Source of the DNA: an uncultured Kordiimonas sp.
GTDB lineage: Bacteria > Pseudomonadota > Alphaproteobacteria > Sphingomonadales > Kordiimonadaceae
Assembly: GCA_947492375.1 (NCBI GenBank)
Contig: CANLMI010000003.1
Location: forward strand, 1-64,000
Length of the DNA: 64,000 nt
Reading direction: 5' to 3'
Positions 45,296 through 54,497 of this stretch are shown here, piece by piece. The notes beneath the pieces are model-generated. The model did not search any database. It was not told the DNA's origin and saw nothing but the letters and a program-made list of their open reading frames with translations. Position 1 is the first letter of the stretch. Each line of letters begins with the position of its first letter. The position numbers and the translations under genes were made by a program.

Positions 45296-46765
45296 TTAGT
45301 TATCAGCGTTGATCATATCTAATAGCTTTTCCAATACGATATCGGTTTCTGAAGGAAGAATTGGTGATGCAATGACTAAGTCTGGCGTGACACCATCGGA
45401 TTCCGGATTACCTGAGGGCCGGATTATGTGTGCTTTGGGAAAACCGACTGATATCTTTGTGTGTGGTAAAGTAAACGTTTCCATTGCGCCATAAGTTGTT
45501 GCCATATCTGATGTTTTTTCACCAACAATGATGCCGAAATTATAATCTTTAATTATCGAGGCAACATTAACGGCGTTGGAATATGAATGCCGGTTTATAA
45601 GGGCATAGACTTGCCCGTTAAATCGATTTTCTGCTCTTGGTTCTGTATAAGGTATATCGAACTCGAAAACTTGATTGAACGGCGTTTCAGAGTATTTTTG
45701 GGCAAGTAATGCAGAGACACTATTATCACCGTCCGGGTTACTATCCAGACGTTTTTGGTTTGCCTGTGCTGCTTCTGCGCTTGAACGAATTAGAAACTTT
45801 GAAGCAAATCGGAACTTTTGATCGGCGATCCAGGATAACATAGGATCACTGAACGAGTTGTTCCCGCCAGGGTTTCCTCTAAGGTCAATTATTAATGTAT
45901 CCGCGTTTGCTTCTTGAAAGCTGTTAAATGCGGCATCGATAAATGCGTTCGAGGCTGTATTATCCCAAATATTTTCCGGATTTTCGAAATTGTAGAATGG
46001 TCCGGGCCTCAAATATGCAATTTTATCATCAAGCATGGTGGCAGAGCGTTTGTTTGACGTAAGTGCGAAACGAGCTGGCAGGTTTTGAGCAATTTCCTGT
46101 TGTTCTTGTCGTGTTTTGGCATGCACTGTTGTATGAAATATTGTACCGTCACGTTGTTGTAGTGACAGTTTGAACATCTCTATTTCACCGATTTCTAGCC
46201 ATAGATATTGGGGGAAAGTAAACTCAAGTAAGGAATGAGCAATATAAGGCGTGTCGGCTGAAATGTGTTGTGCTGTACTTGATAGCCATTCAGGCATTGG
46301 TTTGTCTTGCAAGGTAAGGATTTCATCACCGGATCTTATTTGTGTATTATCAGAATAATTCTCACCAACATACGCTCGGCCATTTGCAATTCTAAGATAA
46401 ATCGGGAAACTGCGGCCGTCGTTATCTCTGAAATTTGTGTAGTGGTCGGTTGGAAAATCAATGCGAGCATGTGCAACGTTGCCGTAAGCGGTAAATTTCT
46501 GAAATGAGACTTTAGCCTCAAATAAACTTATCGGCTTTTTGAAACCGCTTAGCATTGATTGATACAAGGCATCGTATTCTTGTTTGCTGCGATGCGCATA
46601 TAGATTTGCATGAGCGTGCTTTAGGTTGGAATACAAGCTTTCAAAGTCTGACTTTAAATCTTCCACTGGTACGAGTTTCTGTGAGTTGTCAGTCTCGGCG
46701 TTACAAACCCAACATGTTGTAATAATTATACTTGTTAGTTTCATTATGATGCGAATTATCCGCAT
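45296..46765 (-). CDS. S41-family peptidase, exported
   Basis: A 489-aa protein. A short hydrophobic N-terminus (MKLTSIIITTCWVCNA) is a probable signal peptide. A tail-specific-protease fold follows: GDEILTLQDKPM is PDZ-like, TLIIDLRGNPGGNNS is the S41 core, YALINRHSYSNAVNVASIIKD carries the nucleophile Ser, and GIIVGEKTSDMATTYG follows. The end GFPKAHIIRPSG…GVTPDLVI also matches S41. AGGAGGATAG lies before the ATG at 46765. Divergent from the wHTH regulator gene, 67 bp apart, which suggests shared control. Confidence 0.87.
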   Translation of the reverse strand: MRIIRIIMKLTSIIITTCWVCNAETDNSQKLVPVEDLKSDFESLYSNLKHAHANLYAHRSKQEYDALYQSMLSGFKKPISLFEAKVSFQKFTAYGNVAHARIDFPTDHYTNFRDNDGRSFPIYLRIANGRAYVGENYSDNTQIRSGDEILTLQDKPMPEWLSSTAQHISADTPYIAHSLLEFTFPQYLWLEIGEIEMFKLSLQQRDGTIFHTTVHAKTRQEQQEIAQNLPARFALTSNKRSATMLDDKIAYLRPGPFYNFENPENIWDNTASNAFIDAAFNSFQEANADTLIIDLRGNPGGNNSFSDPMLSWIADQKFRFASKFLIRSSAEAAQANQKRLDSNPDGDNSVSALLAQKYSETPFNQVFEFDIPYTEPRAENRFNGQVYALINRHSYSNAVNVASIIKDYNFGIIVGEKTSDMATTYGAMETFTLPHTKISVGFPKAHIIRPSGNPESDGVTPDLVIASPILPSETDIVLEKLLDMINADN

Positions 46766-46832
46766 TTCTATCCTCCTGGTTTGTCAATTCAACGTTGAGA
46801 AACAGAATGTAAGTTTTTGAGGGTATGAGGCC

Positions 46833-48188
46833 ATGTCGGGGTATTCTTTTTTTCCTGACGAAAACCTGACGACTATTTATTTGCGTGCAATGGGCCATAA
46901 TCCCATTTATATTTTACACATGCCGAAAGAAGCTCGAGAAGAAAACAACATTTCTGCCCCTTTTTATGTTGCAGATTGGTATGTAGTTCCAGAAACTAAC
47001 CGACTCCATCGAAACTCTGATGTGGTTTCATTGGAGCCTAAAGTGATGGCTTTACTTGTTTTAATGGCTCAAAATCCAAATGAAGTGTTGCATCGCAGTG
47101 ATATTGAAATGGCCCTTTGGGGCAACATAATCGTTGGCGATGATACAGTTGCTCGTTTGATTTCCAAGTTACGCAAAGCTTTGGGGGATAAGGCACAAAG
47201 CCCTGTCTTTATCGAAACCATACCGAAACGAGGGTACCGCCTGATTGCCAATGTAAGTGCACAGAAAGAAGCGCTTGAAGGCGAAGCGCCAAAGAAGCGG
47301 GTTTTATCATATCAATATGTTGCTGTTATTTTACTGTTTCTCTTTGTTGGGGTGTATTTTTTAATTTCCTTAAGGGCCGATTTTTTACCAGCTGCGGATA
47401 CATCGTTAACGTCCAGAGCTGATGATTTATACATGCGCTTTACACGCGCTGATAATGAAACTGCCATTGCTTTATATGAGCAGATTTTGGCGGATGACAA
47501 TGATAATGCAAGAGCACAAGCGGGGCTCGCCAATGCACTTGTTCAGCGAGTTATAAGATGGCCGGGTCTGCCTTCTGAACCATCACACGGGGCAACAAGT
47601 GTGCGCGAAGCGCTGGAAAAAGGCTTACATCGTTCGGTTGTTGCCAAGGATATTCTGGACCGTGCGTTATCTATGGCAGAGCAGGCCACAAGGCTTACCC
47701 CTGATGACCCGGATGTTTTGAAAGCTCTTGGTTTAACCTATGCGGCGAAAGGTGAGTTGGAGCGGGCCAAAGCAATATACCAACAAGCGATATTGGTTGA
47801 CGAAAATGCCTGGGAGTCGATGATCAATCTTGGTGAAATATATCAAATTCAAGGTGATGATATTGAGGCATTACGCATATTTGAAAATGCCTTTGAGGCA
47901 ATGGACCGAAATTACGAGCTGGAACCACATCGCGTAGGGCCGTGGCAAGCTGCACTTGGTGCAATCATTGGTAAAATCAATGAAGGACTGGGTCATTATC
48001 AGCATGCCGAACTTTGGTACAGAAAGGTGTTGAAGAAAGCGCCGCTGCAACCAGAGGCGACATCACGGCTGGCTGTTCTTTTGAATACAAATGGTGATAC
48101 AGTGCAGGCGGTTTCTCTATGTCAAAATTTAGAGCGTAGAGTTGGGGAATATGCAAGATGCCGGGAAGTGCTTGATGAACTCAAGTAG
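46833..48188 (+). CDS. Membrane-bound wHTH (CadC-type) regulator with TPRs
   Basis: A 451-aa protein. Residues ~45-145 are an OmpR/PhoB-type winged helix (VVSLEPKVMALLVLMAQNPN, DDTVARLISKLRKALGD, FIETIPKRGYRLIANV). One membrane segment follows (YVAVILLFLFVGVYFLISL, ~165-183). The C-terminal region has TPR units (ALGLTYAAKGELERAKAIYQ, LGEIYQIQGDDIEALRIFE). It is a ToxR/CadC-like one-component regulator, probably sensing an envelope signal. The start is uncertain: 46833 and internal Met codons are possible. Likely regulator of the divergent S41 peptidase. Confidence 0.85.
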   Translation: MSGYSFFPDENLTTIYLRAMGHNPIYILHMPKEAREENNISAPFYVADWYVVPETNRLHRNSDVVSLEPKVMALLVLMAQNPNEVLHRSDIEMALWGNIIVGDDTVARLISKLRKALGDKAQSPVFIETIPKRGYRLIANVSAQKEALEGEAPKKRVLSYQYVAVILLFLFVGVYFLISLRADFLPAADTSLTSRADDLYMRFTRADNETAIALYEQILADDNDNARAQAGLANALVQRVIRWPGLPSEPSHGATSVREALEKGLHRSVVAKDILDRALSMAEQATRLTPDDPDVLKALGLTYAAKGELERAKAIYQQAILVDENAWESMINLGEIYQIQGDDIEALRIFENAFEAMDRNYELEPHRVGPWQAALGAIIGKINEGLGHYQHAELWYRKVLKKAPLQPEATSRLAVLLNTNGDTVQAVSLCQNLERRVGEYARCREVLDELK

Positions 48189-48366
48189 ATAAGGTTTTTG
48201 TGCTTTGTTGAGGCTATTTATCTAACAAAATACGCTTAAGGAATTTATTCACTTCGTTTTTTACTCGATATAAGAAGCCATTTACCATAGAAGAAGGCTG
48301 ATTTTAAGGGTTATCTTTAACTACGCTCTGCAAGCACAGTCAGTATCAAATACGGGAGTTCGCATT

Positions 48367-49269
48367 TTGTCGAACAATGCAAAAAATATCGTTATTGATT
48401 TGGAAAGCCCTGCAACGCTTTATTACTGTGCTGAGCCTGCGCAGGCTATTCAGAAAAATGCTGTTCATCTGCTAGGTTTTGGATTTGATGGGACAGCATG
48501 CTTTCGAAAAGGGGCTGTTAAAGGGCCGAATAGCTTACGCGAAGTATCTGATGGTATAGAATCATACTCTCCCTATCAGCACGCGGATACAGCCGAGTGT
48601 AATTTGTATGATATTGGCAATTTGAAACTGGGAAGCGGCGATGTTGAAAGTCAATGGCTTTCAGCAACTCGGGATTTTGAGCACCAGTTTGGTGATTTGG
48701 ATATACAAAAGAATGGGGTGAAACTCATTACGCTTGGGGGCGAACATTCGATTTCTTATGCACCCATAAAAAAATACCTGGATGCTTATCCTGATCTTGT
48801 TTTAATACATATGGATGCACATGCTGATTTACGTGATGGGTATGAGGGCTTTCATTATTCTCATGCATCGATCATTAGACGGGTTGTCGATCATTTTGGG
48901 CCCAAGCATGAATTAATACAATATGGAATTCGATCTGGCACTCGCGAGGAATATGAGTGGATGATGACTAATAATACCGTCATGCAATCCCGCAAAGAGT
49001 TTCTTGATCGTATTGCTGTTATTGCCGCCGACCAACCTATATATGTTACGTTAGATTTGGATTATTTCGATCCCAGTTTTTTCCCGGGAACAGGAACGCC
49101 GGAACCCGGCGGCGAAGACTTTCATTCTTATATAAGTTTGATAAAGATTTTAGTCGAAAAAAATCTGGTAGGGGCAGACGTTGTTGAACTTGCTCCAGAT
49201 ATTGATAGCACAGGTAATAGTGCGGTTTTTGCCGCCAAAGTTGTCCGTGAGCTAATCCTTGCAATGTAG
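48367..49269 (+). CDS. speB: Agmatinase/arginase-family ureohydrolase
   Basis: A 300-aa protein with the binuclear-manganese signatures ITLGGEHSISYAPIKKYL, LVLIHMDAHADLRDGYEG and VTLDLDYFDPSFFPGTGTPE (Asp/His ligands). The SFFPGTGTPEPGG loop is typical of agmatinases, but guanidinobutyrase and related specificities cannot be excluded. TTG start at 48367 with GGGAG 8 nt upstream. Stands alone. Confidence 0.85.
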   Translation: MSNNAKNIVIDLESPATLYYCAEPAQAIQKNAVHLLGFGFDGTACFRKGAVKGPNSLREVSDGIESYSPYQHADTAECNLYDIGNLKLGSGDVESQWLSATRDFEHQFGDLDIQKNGVKLITLGGEHSISYAPIKKYLDAYPDLVLIHMDAHADLRDGYEGFHYSHASIIRRVVDHFGPKHELIQYGIRSGTREEYEWMMTNNTVMQSRKEFLDRIAVIAADQPIYVTLDLDYFDPSFFPGTGTPEPGGEDFHSYISLIKILVEKNLVGADVVELAPDIDSTGNSAVFAAKVVRELILAM

Positions 49270-49547
49270 CCAGTGACTCGCAGAGTTGCCCGATTCTACA
49301 TAGGCTTTTTGAGTGCCGATTTTGCATGTAACTTCAATAATATATTTATATTTATGCCTTTAGATTATGTACATATATAAAACCATGAAAAATAGGGCTA
49401 TTTCTGTCACCCAAGTGCAACAGTTTATTAATAAAGTTCTAATTTATATCGCGATATAAGCAGTTTCATCTATTCCTTATGTTTAATTTGTAAAATGATG
49501 TCGGCACTCTGAAAAGAATTTTTAGAAATCACTCAGGAGGAATAAAA

Positions 49548-52500
49548 GTGGGATTAGAATTCAAAAAGCACTTACGGGCAAATTTGCTTTGTAGTGCATC
49601 GGTGGTAGCGAGCATGTGTCTCGGCGTTACAACCGCAACAATGGCCCAAGACGACGCTTCATCTGATGAAGAAGTGGAAGAGGTTGTTGTAACCGGTTCA
49701 CGCCTTAACGTTAACAAAAACTTGACGGCGGCTGCGCCAATCTTGACGGTGAGTAAAGAAGAGATCAACATTCGCGGTAATACACGCATTGAAGATTTCG
49801 TAAACGTACTTCCTCAGGTGTTTGCTGGTCAGGCTGGTGAGGTATCAAATGGTGCGTCAGGTACAGCGACACTTAACCTTCGTGGTCTGGGTGCACAGCG
49901 TACGCTCGTTCTTATTGATGGTCGCCGTCTACCATATGGTTCATCTGGCACGATTGCAGCAAACCTTGACCTTATCCCACCACAGCTTATCGAACGTGTT
50001 GACGTTGTAACTGGTGGTAAATCTGCGGTTTACGGTTCTGATGCGGTAGGCGGTGTTGCTAACTTCATTCTTCGGAACGACTTTGAGGGTATCGAGCTGG
50101 ACGCACAGGGCGGTTTCTCTCAAAACGGCAACGGCGTTGATTTCTTTGACAATGTTCTTGCAGCAGGCGGTCAGCCGGTTCCTGGTTCATCAACAGACGG
50201 TGAAGAATTAAACCTAGCGCTTACTATTGGTGCAAATACTGAAGATGGCCGTGGTAATGCAGTGATCTATGCATCATACCAGGTTAATGATGAAATCACA
50301 CAAGATAACCGTTCTATCTCTGCCTGTGCCCTTGGTGCAGACTCAGGTCCAGCAAGCTTTGGCGGTTTTGGTTGTGTAGGTTCCGCTAACTTCCGTCTCT
50401 TCGGTGGTTCTGGTGGATTTGGTTTCCAAGAAGAAGATGGTACAGTTATCCCATTTGCTGGTGGCCCGACACAAACATTTAACTTTGGCCCGTTTAACTT
50501 CTTCCAGCGCCCGAGCGAGCGTTTCCAGATTTATGCACGCGGTCACTATGACATCACGGAAGATATTACAGCATTTGCTGATTTCTCTTTCACAAACAAC
50601 TCATCTGATGCACAGATAGCGCCAACAGCTTCATTTGGTATCGGTGCTTATTCTATCAACTGTGATAACCCGTTCATTCAAGGCGGTTCTGGCCCAGATG
50701 GATCAGGTATTTCGCTACGTGACACGTTTGGTTGTAATACAGCTGATGCTACTGGCGCTCTTCCTGGTGACGTGAGCGGTATTACTGCTTCACACCGTAA
50801 CGTTGAAGGTGGCCCGCGTAATTCATTCTTGAACAACACAGCATGGCGCCTTGTTGGTGGCTTGCGTGGTACGCTTGTTGAAAACTGGGACTTTGAGGTC
50901 TTCGGTCAATTCTCTCGTACGAATGACGAGAGCCGTTCAACAAATGACTTCGTTGTTGCAAACCTTCAACAAGCATTGTTTGCTGTAGAAGATGCAGATG
51001 GAAATATCGTATGTCGTGACCAATCTAGCGGTTGTGTACCTTACAACATCTTCCAGCGCGGTGCGAACGGCGAGTCGCTTGTAACACAAGAAGCGCTTGA
51101 TTTCATTCAAGGCGTTGGCATTGTTACTGGTATGACGGAGCAGATCGTAGTTGGCGGTAACGTACAGACAAACCTCAGTGAATATGGCATCCAGTCACCT
51201 TGGAGTGACGCGAATGTTGGTTTCCTCGTTGGTGTTGAATACCGCGAAGATATTCTTGAATCTACTCCTGATGAAATTAGCCAAGTTGCTGGCGGTGGTT
51301 TCACAGGCGTTGGTGGTGCAACACTACCAGTATCAGGTTCACTTGATGTGGTTGAATTCTTCGGTGAGTTACAAGTACCACTTGTGACAGACAAAGATTT
51401 CTTCAAAGAACTTACAGTAAGCGCTGAGTATCGTTACTCTGATTACAATGTTTCTGGTAACGGCGTAACAAACGATTTCAGTACTGATGCTTATGGTTTC
51501 TCCGCAACTTGGGCACCGATTGATGATATCCGTTTCCGCGCTCAGTATCAGCGTGCGGTTCGTGCACCGAACGTTATCGAGCTCTTCACTGGCCAAAATC
51601 AAAACCTTGCGAACCTTAACCAGGCTGGCACAAACGCAAACGGCATTGGTGTATTTGATCCATGTGCGACCGATGCTCCGATCGCTTCTGCGGCTGCTTG
51701 TGCAAACACTGGCGTTACAGCGGCTCAGTTCGGTACAATCCTTGACGTGATCTCTGGTCAAACACAGATTATCACTGGTGGTAACCCGCTTCTTACTCCA
51801 GAAACATCAGACACATACACTGTTGGTGTTGTGATCACACCAGAAGTAGTTCCTGGCTTAACAGTTTCTGTTGACTATTTCGACATCTCGGTTGATGACG
51901 CGGTTGCAGCAGGTGTTGGCGCACAGGTAACACTTGATAACTGTCTTGCATCTGGTGATCCGATTTTCTGTGACCTGATCAATCGTAGCCCAGCAGGCTC
52001 GCTTGCATCAGGTGGACCGGGTTTTGGTTTCACATCAACAAACCTCAACATTGCAGAGCTGACAACATCTGGTATCGACTTCCAGGTAAACTATGGCTTT
52101 GACCTTGCTGATATTGGTGCTGGTGACATTGGTCAAATCAGATTTGATTATTCTGCTACGTGGCTTGATAGTTTTGGGTTCACACCATTCCCTGGCGGCG
52201 ATGAAATCGATTGTGCTGGAGAGTTTGGTAATGCATGTGTGCAGCCAGTTAATCCAGACTATCGTCATGTATTGCAGACATCATGGGATACACCGTGGGA
52301 CTTCTCTACAACGGTTACTTGGCGTTATTTCGCTGGAACAGACAACCAGTCTGCAACAGCGCCTGAAATTGATCAGCGCCTGAGAACAATCAACTATGTT
52401 GACTGGGCAGGTAACTATTCGATCAATGAGAATATCAACGTACGTGCTGGTATCTTGAACATCTTTAATGTTCAAGCGCCTGTGAGCCTGTCTTCTGGCC

Positions 52501-52583
52501 CACCACTTGGTAATGGTAATACATTCCCGACAGTATTTGATACAGGTCGTCAATTCTTCCTAGCGGTTAACTTTAGCCTCTAA
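49548..52583 (+). CDS. TonB-dependent receptor
   Basis: A 1011-aa outer-membrane receptor. It has a signal peptide (AVASMCLGVTTATMAQ-type end, ~34 residues), a TonB-box-like EEVVVTGSRL, a plug (~60-170; LNLRGLGAQRTLVLIDGRRL, VTGGKSAVYGSDAVGGVANF) and a barrel ending FFLAVNFSL with terminal Leu after aromatic residues. GTG start preceded by AGGAGGAATAAAA. Codon use is visibly biased (GGT, CGT, AAC, CTT), suggesting high expression. A strong terminator follows at 52614. Substrate unknown; the downstream peptide and hydroxylase genes may belong to the same function. Confidence 0.93.
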   Translation: MGLEFKKHLRANLLCSASVVASMCLGVTTATMAQDDASSDEEVEEVVVTGSRLNVNKNLTAAAPILTVSKEEINIRGNTRIEDFVNVLPQVFAGQAGEVSNGASGTATLNLRGLGAQRTLVLIDGRRLPYGSSGTIAANLDLIPPQLIERVDVVTGGKSAVYGSDAVGGVANFILRNDFEGIELDAQGGFSQNGNGVDFFDNVLAAGGQPVPGSSTDGEELNLALTIGANTEDGRGNAVIYASYQVNDEITQDNRSISACALGADSGPASFGGFGCVGSANFRLFGGSGGFGFQEEDGTVIPFAGGPTQTFNFGPFNFFQRPSERFQIYARGHYDITEDITAFADFSFTNNSSDAQIAPTASFGIGAYSINCDNPFIQGGSGPDGSGISLRDTFGCNTADATGALPGDVSGITASHRNVEGGPRNSFLNNTAWRLVGGLRGTLVENWDFEVFGQFSRTNDESRSTNDFVVANLQQALFAVEDADGNIVCRDQSSGCVPYNIFQRGANGESLVTQEALDFIQGVGIVTGMTEQIVVGGNVQTNLSEYGIQSPWSDANVGFLVGVEYREDILESTPDEISQVAGGGFTGVGGATLPVSGSLDVVEFFGELQVPLVTDKDFFKELTVSAEYRYSDYNVSGNGVTNDFSTDAYGFSATWAPIDDIRFRAQYQRAVRAPNVIELFTGQNQNLANLNQAGTNANGIGVFDPCATDAPIASAAACANTGVTAAQFGTILDVISGQTQIITGGNPLLTPETSDTYTVGVVITPEVVPGLTVSVDYFDISVDDAVAAGVGAQVTLDNCLASGDPIFCDLINRSPAGSLASGGPGFGFTSTNLNIAELTTSGIDFQVNYGFDLADIGAGDIGQIRFDYSATWLDSFGFTPFPGGDEIDCAGEFGNACVQPVNPDYRHVLQTSWDTPWDFSTTVTWRYFAGTDNQSATAPEIDQRLRTINYVDWAGNYSINENINVRAGILNIFNVQAPVSLSSGPPLGNGNTFPTVFDTGRQFFLAVNFSL

Positions 52584-52613
52584 GTTTTAATTGATATCGT
52601 TGAAGTTATAAAG

Positions 52614-52640
52614 ATATGGGCCTTCGGGCCCATATTTTTT
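52614..52640 (+). terminator. Rho-independent terminator
   Basis: ATATGGGCC-TTCG-GGCCCATAT followed by T6, 31 bp after the TonB receptor stop: 9-bp stem with a stable UUCG loop. Confidence 0.93.
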
Positions 52641-52717
52641 ATGCGATAAATTTGCTTGCTTGGTAATAAACTTTAGGTTTATAATGTGCATTCTAAAGTC
52701 AACTTAAGGAGTGTATA

Positions 52718-52852
52718 ATGAAAAAAACTATTCGTAAGGTTGTATTAACTGCTTTTGTAACATCAAGCGTTTTCGCAGGTTCTCATGTGGCTTCAGCTGA
52801 TAGTGATCAGGCCATATGTTTGATTTTTCCATTTCTATGTAAAAATAAATAA
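52718..52852 (+). CDS. Secreted 44-aa precursor peptide
   Basis: MKKTIRKVVLTAFVTSSVFA, then GSHVASADSDQAICLIFPFL and a short CKNK tail. AAGGAG lies 7 nt before the ATG. A Sec signal peptide ending at VASA would release a 17-residue peptide with two Cys (ICLIFPFLC), hydrophobic between them and basic at the end. It is flanked by terminators (52614 and 52857), so it is a separate short transcription unit. It could be a signalling or antimicrobial peptide or a regulatory leader; no family is recognised. Confidence 0.6.
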   Translation: MKKTIRKVVLTAFVTSSVFAGSHVASADSDQAICLIFPFLCKNK

Positions 52853-52856
52853 CTAG

Positions 52857-52898
52857 AAATTATTATGCACCTCTTAATAAAGGGGTGCATAATAATTT
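52857..52898 (+). terminator. 15-bp hairpin terminator after the peptide gene
   Basis: AAATTATTATGCACC and GGTGCATAATAATTT pair perfectly across a 12-nt loop, directly after the peptide stop. The A/T-rich base provides a T-run on either strand. Confidence 0.8.
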
Positions 52899-53031
52899 AA
52901 AATTTAATAAATCTAGCTATTTATAATTTAGTTTCTAAGAAAAGATTAAATTAAATAGCTGGTGTTTTACAGTTTATTTTGCAAGGTAATTATCCTATCT
53001 TTTGATACTTGATGGTGGTAGGGGAACGTCT

Positions 53032-54198
53032 GTGCAGCAAAATGATGTTAATCAATTAATTCAAGCTGGCTTACAAGCGTTGCAGCAGGGTAACCCCTCA
53101 GAAGCCAAGCAGATATTTCAAAAACTGATAAATAATGGAATACAGAACGCATCCATTTGGCTTGCGCTTGGTTTTGCACACCGTGATCTTAAAGAAACCG
53201 TCGAAGCTCAGAAAGCTGCAGATAAATCAATCGAGCTAGAATCCCGTAACCCACGGGCATATATTTTAAAAGCAGATCTATACTATGATCGCGGTGATCA
53301 TCAATCTGCTGTGGCATACTATAGAGTTGCATTGAATAACGCGCCGCCGTATGCGCAAATACCCAATGATCTTAAGACACTTTTATCGCGCTCGCAGCAT
53401 AGATGTGAGGAAATTCTAGGAAGATACACGCACTATTTGGAAAACCTTCTGGAAAATGAAAGCAAATTTGCAGGAGAAGCGGGTCGGCGAGCCAAGGACT
53501 CGGTTGCTATGATGACTGGGAAAAAACAGGCGTATACGCAGCAACCGCAAAATTATTTCTTTCCCGAACTTCCCAATATTCAATTTTATAACTCAGAAGA
53601 CTTCCCCTGGGTTGCTGGTTTGGAAGCAAAAACAGATAGTATCAGGAAAGAACTAAAGCAGGCGATTAAGTCAGCACCGCAGGAGTTTTCAGCCTATCTA
53701 AAATCAAGTGAAGACAGGCCGCAAAATGATTTTCATGGAATGAAAGATGATGACAGTTGGAGCGCGTATTATTTGTGGAAAGAAGGAGTGCTGGTTGACG
53801 GCGCTGAAGAACTTTGCCCTGAGACTGTCGCGGCAATGCGTGATATTCCTTTCCCGGTTATGGAAGGGCGAGCACCAAATATTCTGTTTTCATTGTTAAG
53901 GCCTGGTGCAAAAATCCCTCCTCATACGGGATTAATAAATACACGGTTAATATGTCATTTGCCGTTAATAGTACCTGATGGTTGCGGTTTCCGTGTTGGC
54001 AATGATGTCAGAGAGTGGAAAGAAGGTAAAGTTTGGTTGTTTGATGATACGATCGAACATGAAGCTTGGAATAATAGTAACGAAGACCGATATATTTTAT
54101 TATTTGAGGTATGGCGCCCTGAGTTAAATTCTGTAGAAAAAGAATTGGTTACTAAAATTTTAGAGTCGGTTGATGAATATAATTCAGGCGCCGCGTAG
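53032..54198 (+). CDS. TPR protein with aspartyl/asparaginyl beta-hydroxylase domain
   Basis: A 388-aa protein. Residues ~1-110 carry TPR units (GLQALQQGNPSEAKQIFQ, LALGFAHRDLKETVEAQKAA, KADLYYDRGDHQSAVAYY). Residues ~190-375 match the Asp/Asn beta-hydroxylase family: IPPHTGLINTRLICHLPL (Fe-binding His), GNDVREWKEGKVWLFDDTIE, HEAWNNSNEDRYILLFEVWR (second His, 2-oxoglutarate Arg). It would hydroxylate Asp or Asn in a protein or peptide. GTG at 53032 after AGGGGA is preferred to TTG at 53002. It lies behind a TonB receptor and a secreted peptide. Confidence 0.88.
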   Translation: MQQNDVNQLIQAGLQALQQGNPSEAKQIFQKLINNGIQNASIWLALGFAHRDLKETVEAQKAADKSIELESRNPRAYILKADLYYDRGDHQSAVAYYRVALNNAPPYAQIPNDLKTLLSRSQHRCEEILGRYTHYLENLLENESKFAGEAGRRAKDSVAMMTGKKQAYTQQPQNYFFPELPNIQFYNSEDFPWVAGLEAKTDSIRKELKQAIKSAPQEFSAYLKSSEDRPQNDFHGMKDDDSWSAYYLWKEGVLVDGAEELCPETVAAMRDIPFPVMEGRAPNILFSLLRPGAKIPPHTGLINTRLICHLPLIVPDGCGFRVGNDVREWKEGKVWLFDDTIEHEAWNNSNEDRYILLFEVWRPELNSVEKELVTKILESVDEYNSGAA

Positions 54199-54205
54199 TT
54201 TTGTT

Positions 54206-54430
54206 TTAGTAGTGGGGCGGTTTTTGATTTGCAGAACCATTTGAAGAAGATATTTCCAATTCGTATAATTGATCATCAAGTTTACTAATTTGTAGTTTTA
54301 AGTGGTCGATGATCTTCCATTGGTCAGTTATAACGTCGTTTAGGTTATCTATAGATTCTTGTTGAAATGTTGCTTTTGTTTCAAGTTCATCTATTCGAGC
54401 GAGTAGTGGATTTAAATCGAGTGAAGTCAC
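54206..54430 (-). CDS. slyX: SlyX family protein
   Basis: A 74-aa coiled-coil protein (LLARIDELETKATFQQESID, VITDQWKIIDHLKLQISKLD, tail NGSANQKPPHY). The PPHY end is the SlyX signature. GTG at 54430 fits the family length; an upstream TTG at 54466 would run through the hairpin at 54453-54490. Function unknown. Confidence 0.87.
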   Translation of the reverse strand: MTSLDLNPLLARIDELETKATFQQESIDNLNDVITDQWKIIDHLKLQISKLDDQLYELEISSSNGSANQKPPHY

Positions 54431-54452
54431 TTTGTCATTTTCCGTTAATTTT

Positions 54453-54490
54453 ATAGACCGTGCCAAATTTAATGTTTCGGCACGGTCTAT
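54453..54490. terminator. 12-bp hairpin between peptidase and slyX genes
   Basis: ATAGACCGTGCC and GGCACGGTCTAT pair perfectly with a 14-nt loop, 8 bp after the M16 stop. Probably ends the peptidase transcript, though the T-run is weak. Confidence 0.55.
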
Positions 54491-54497
54491 CTATTTA

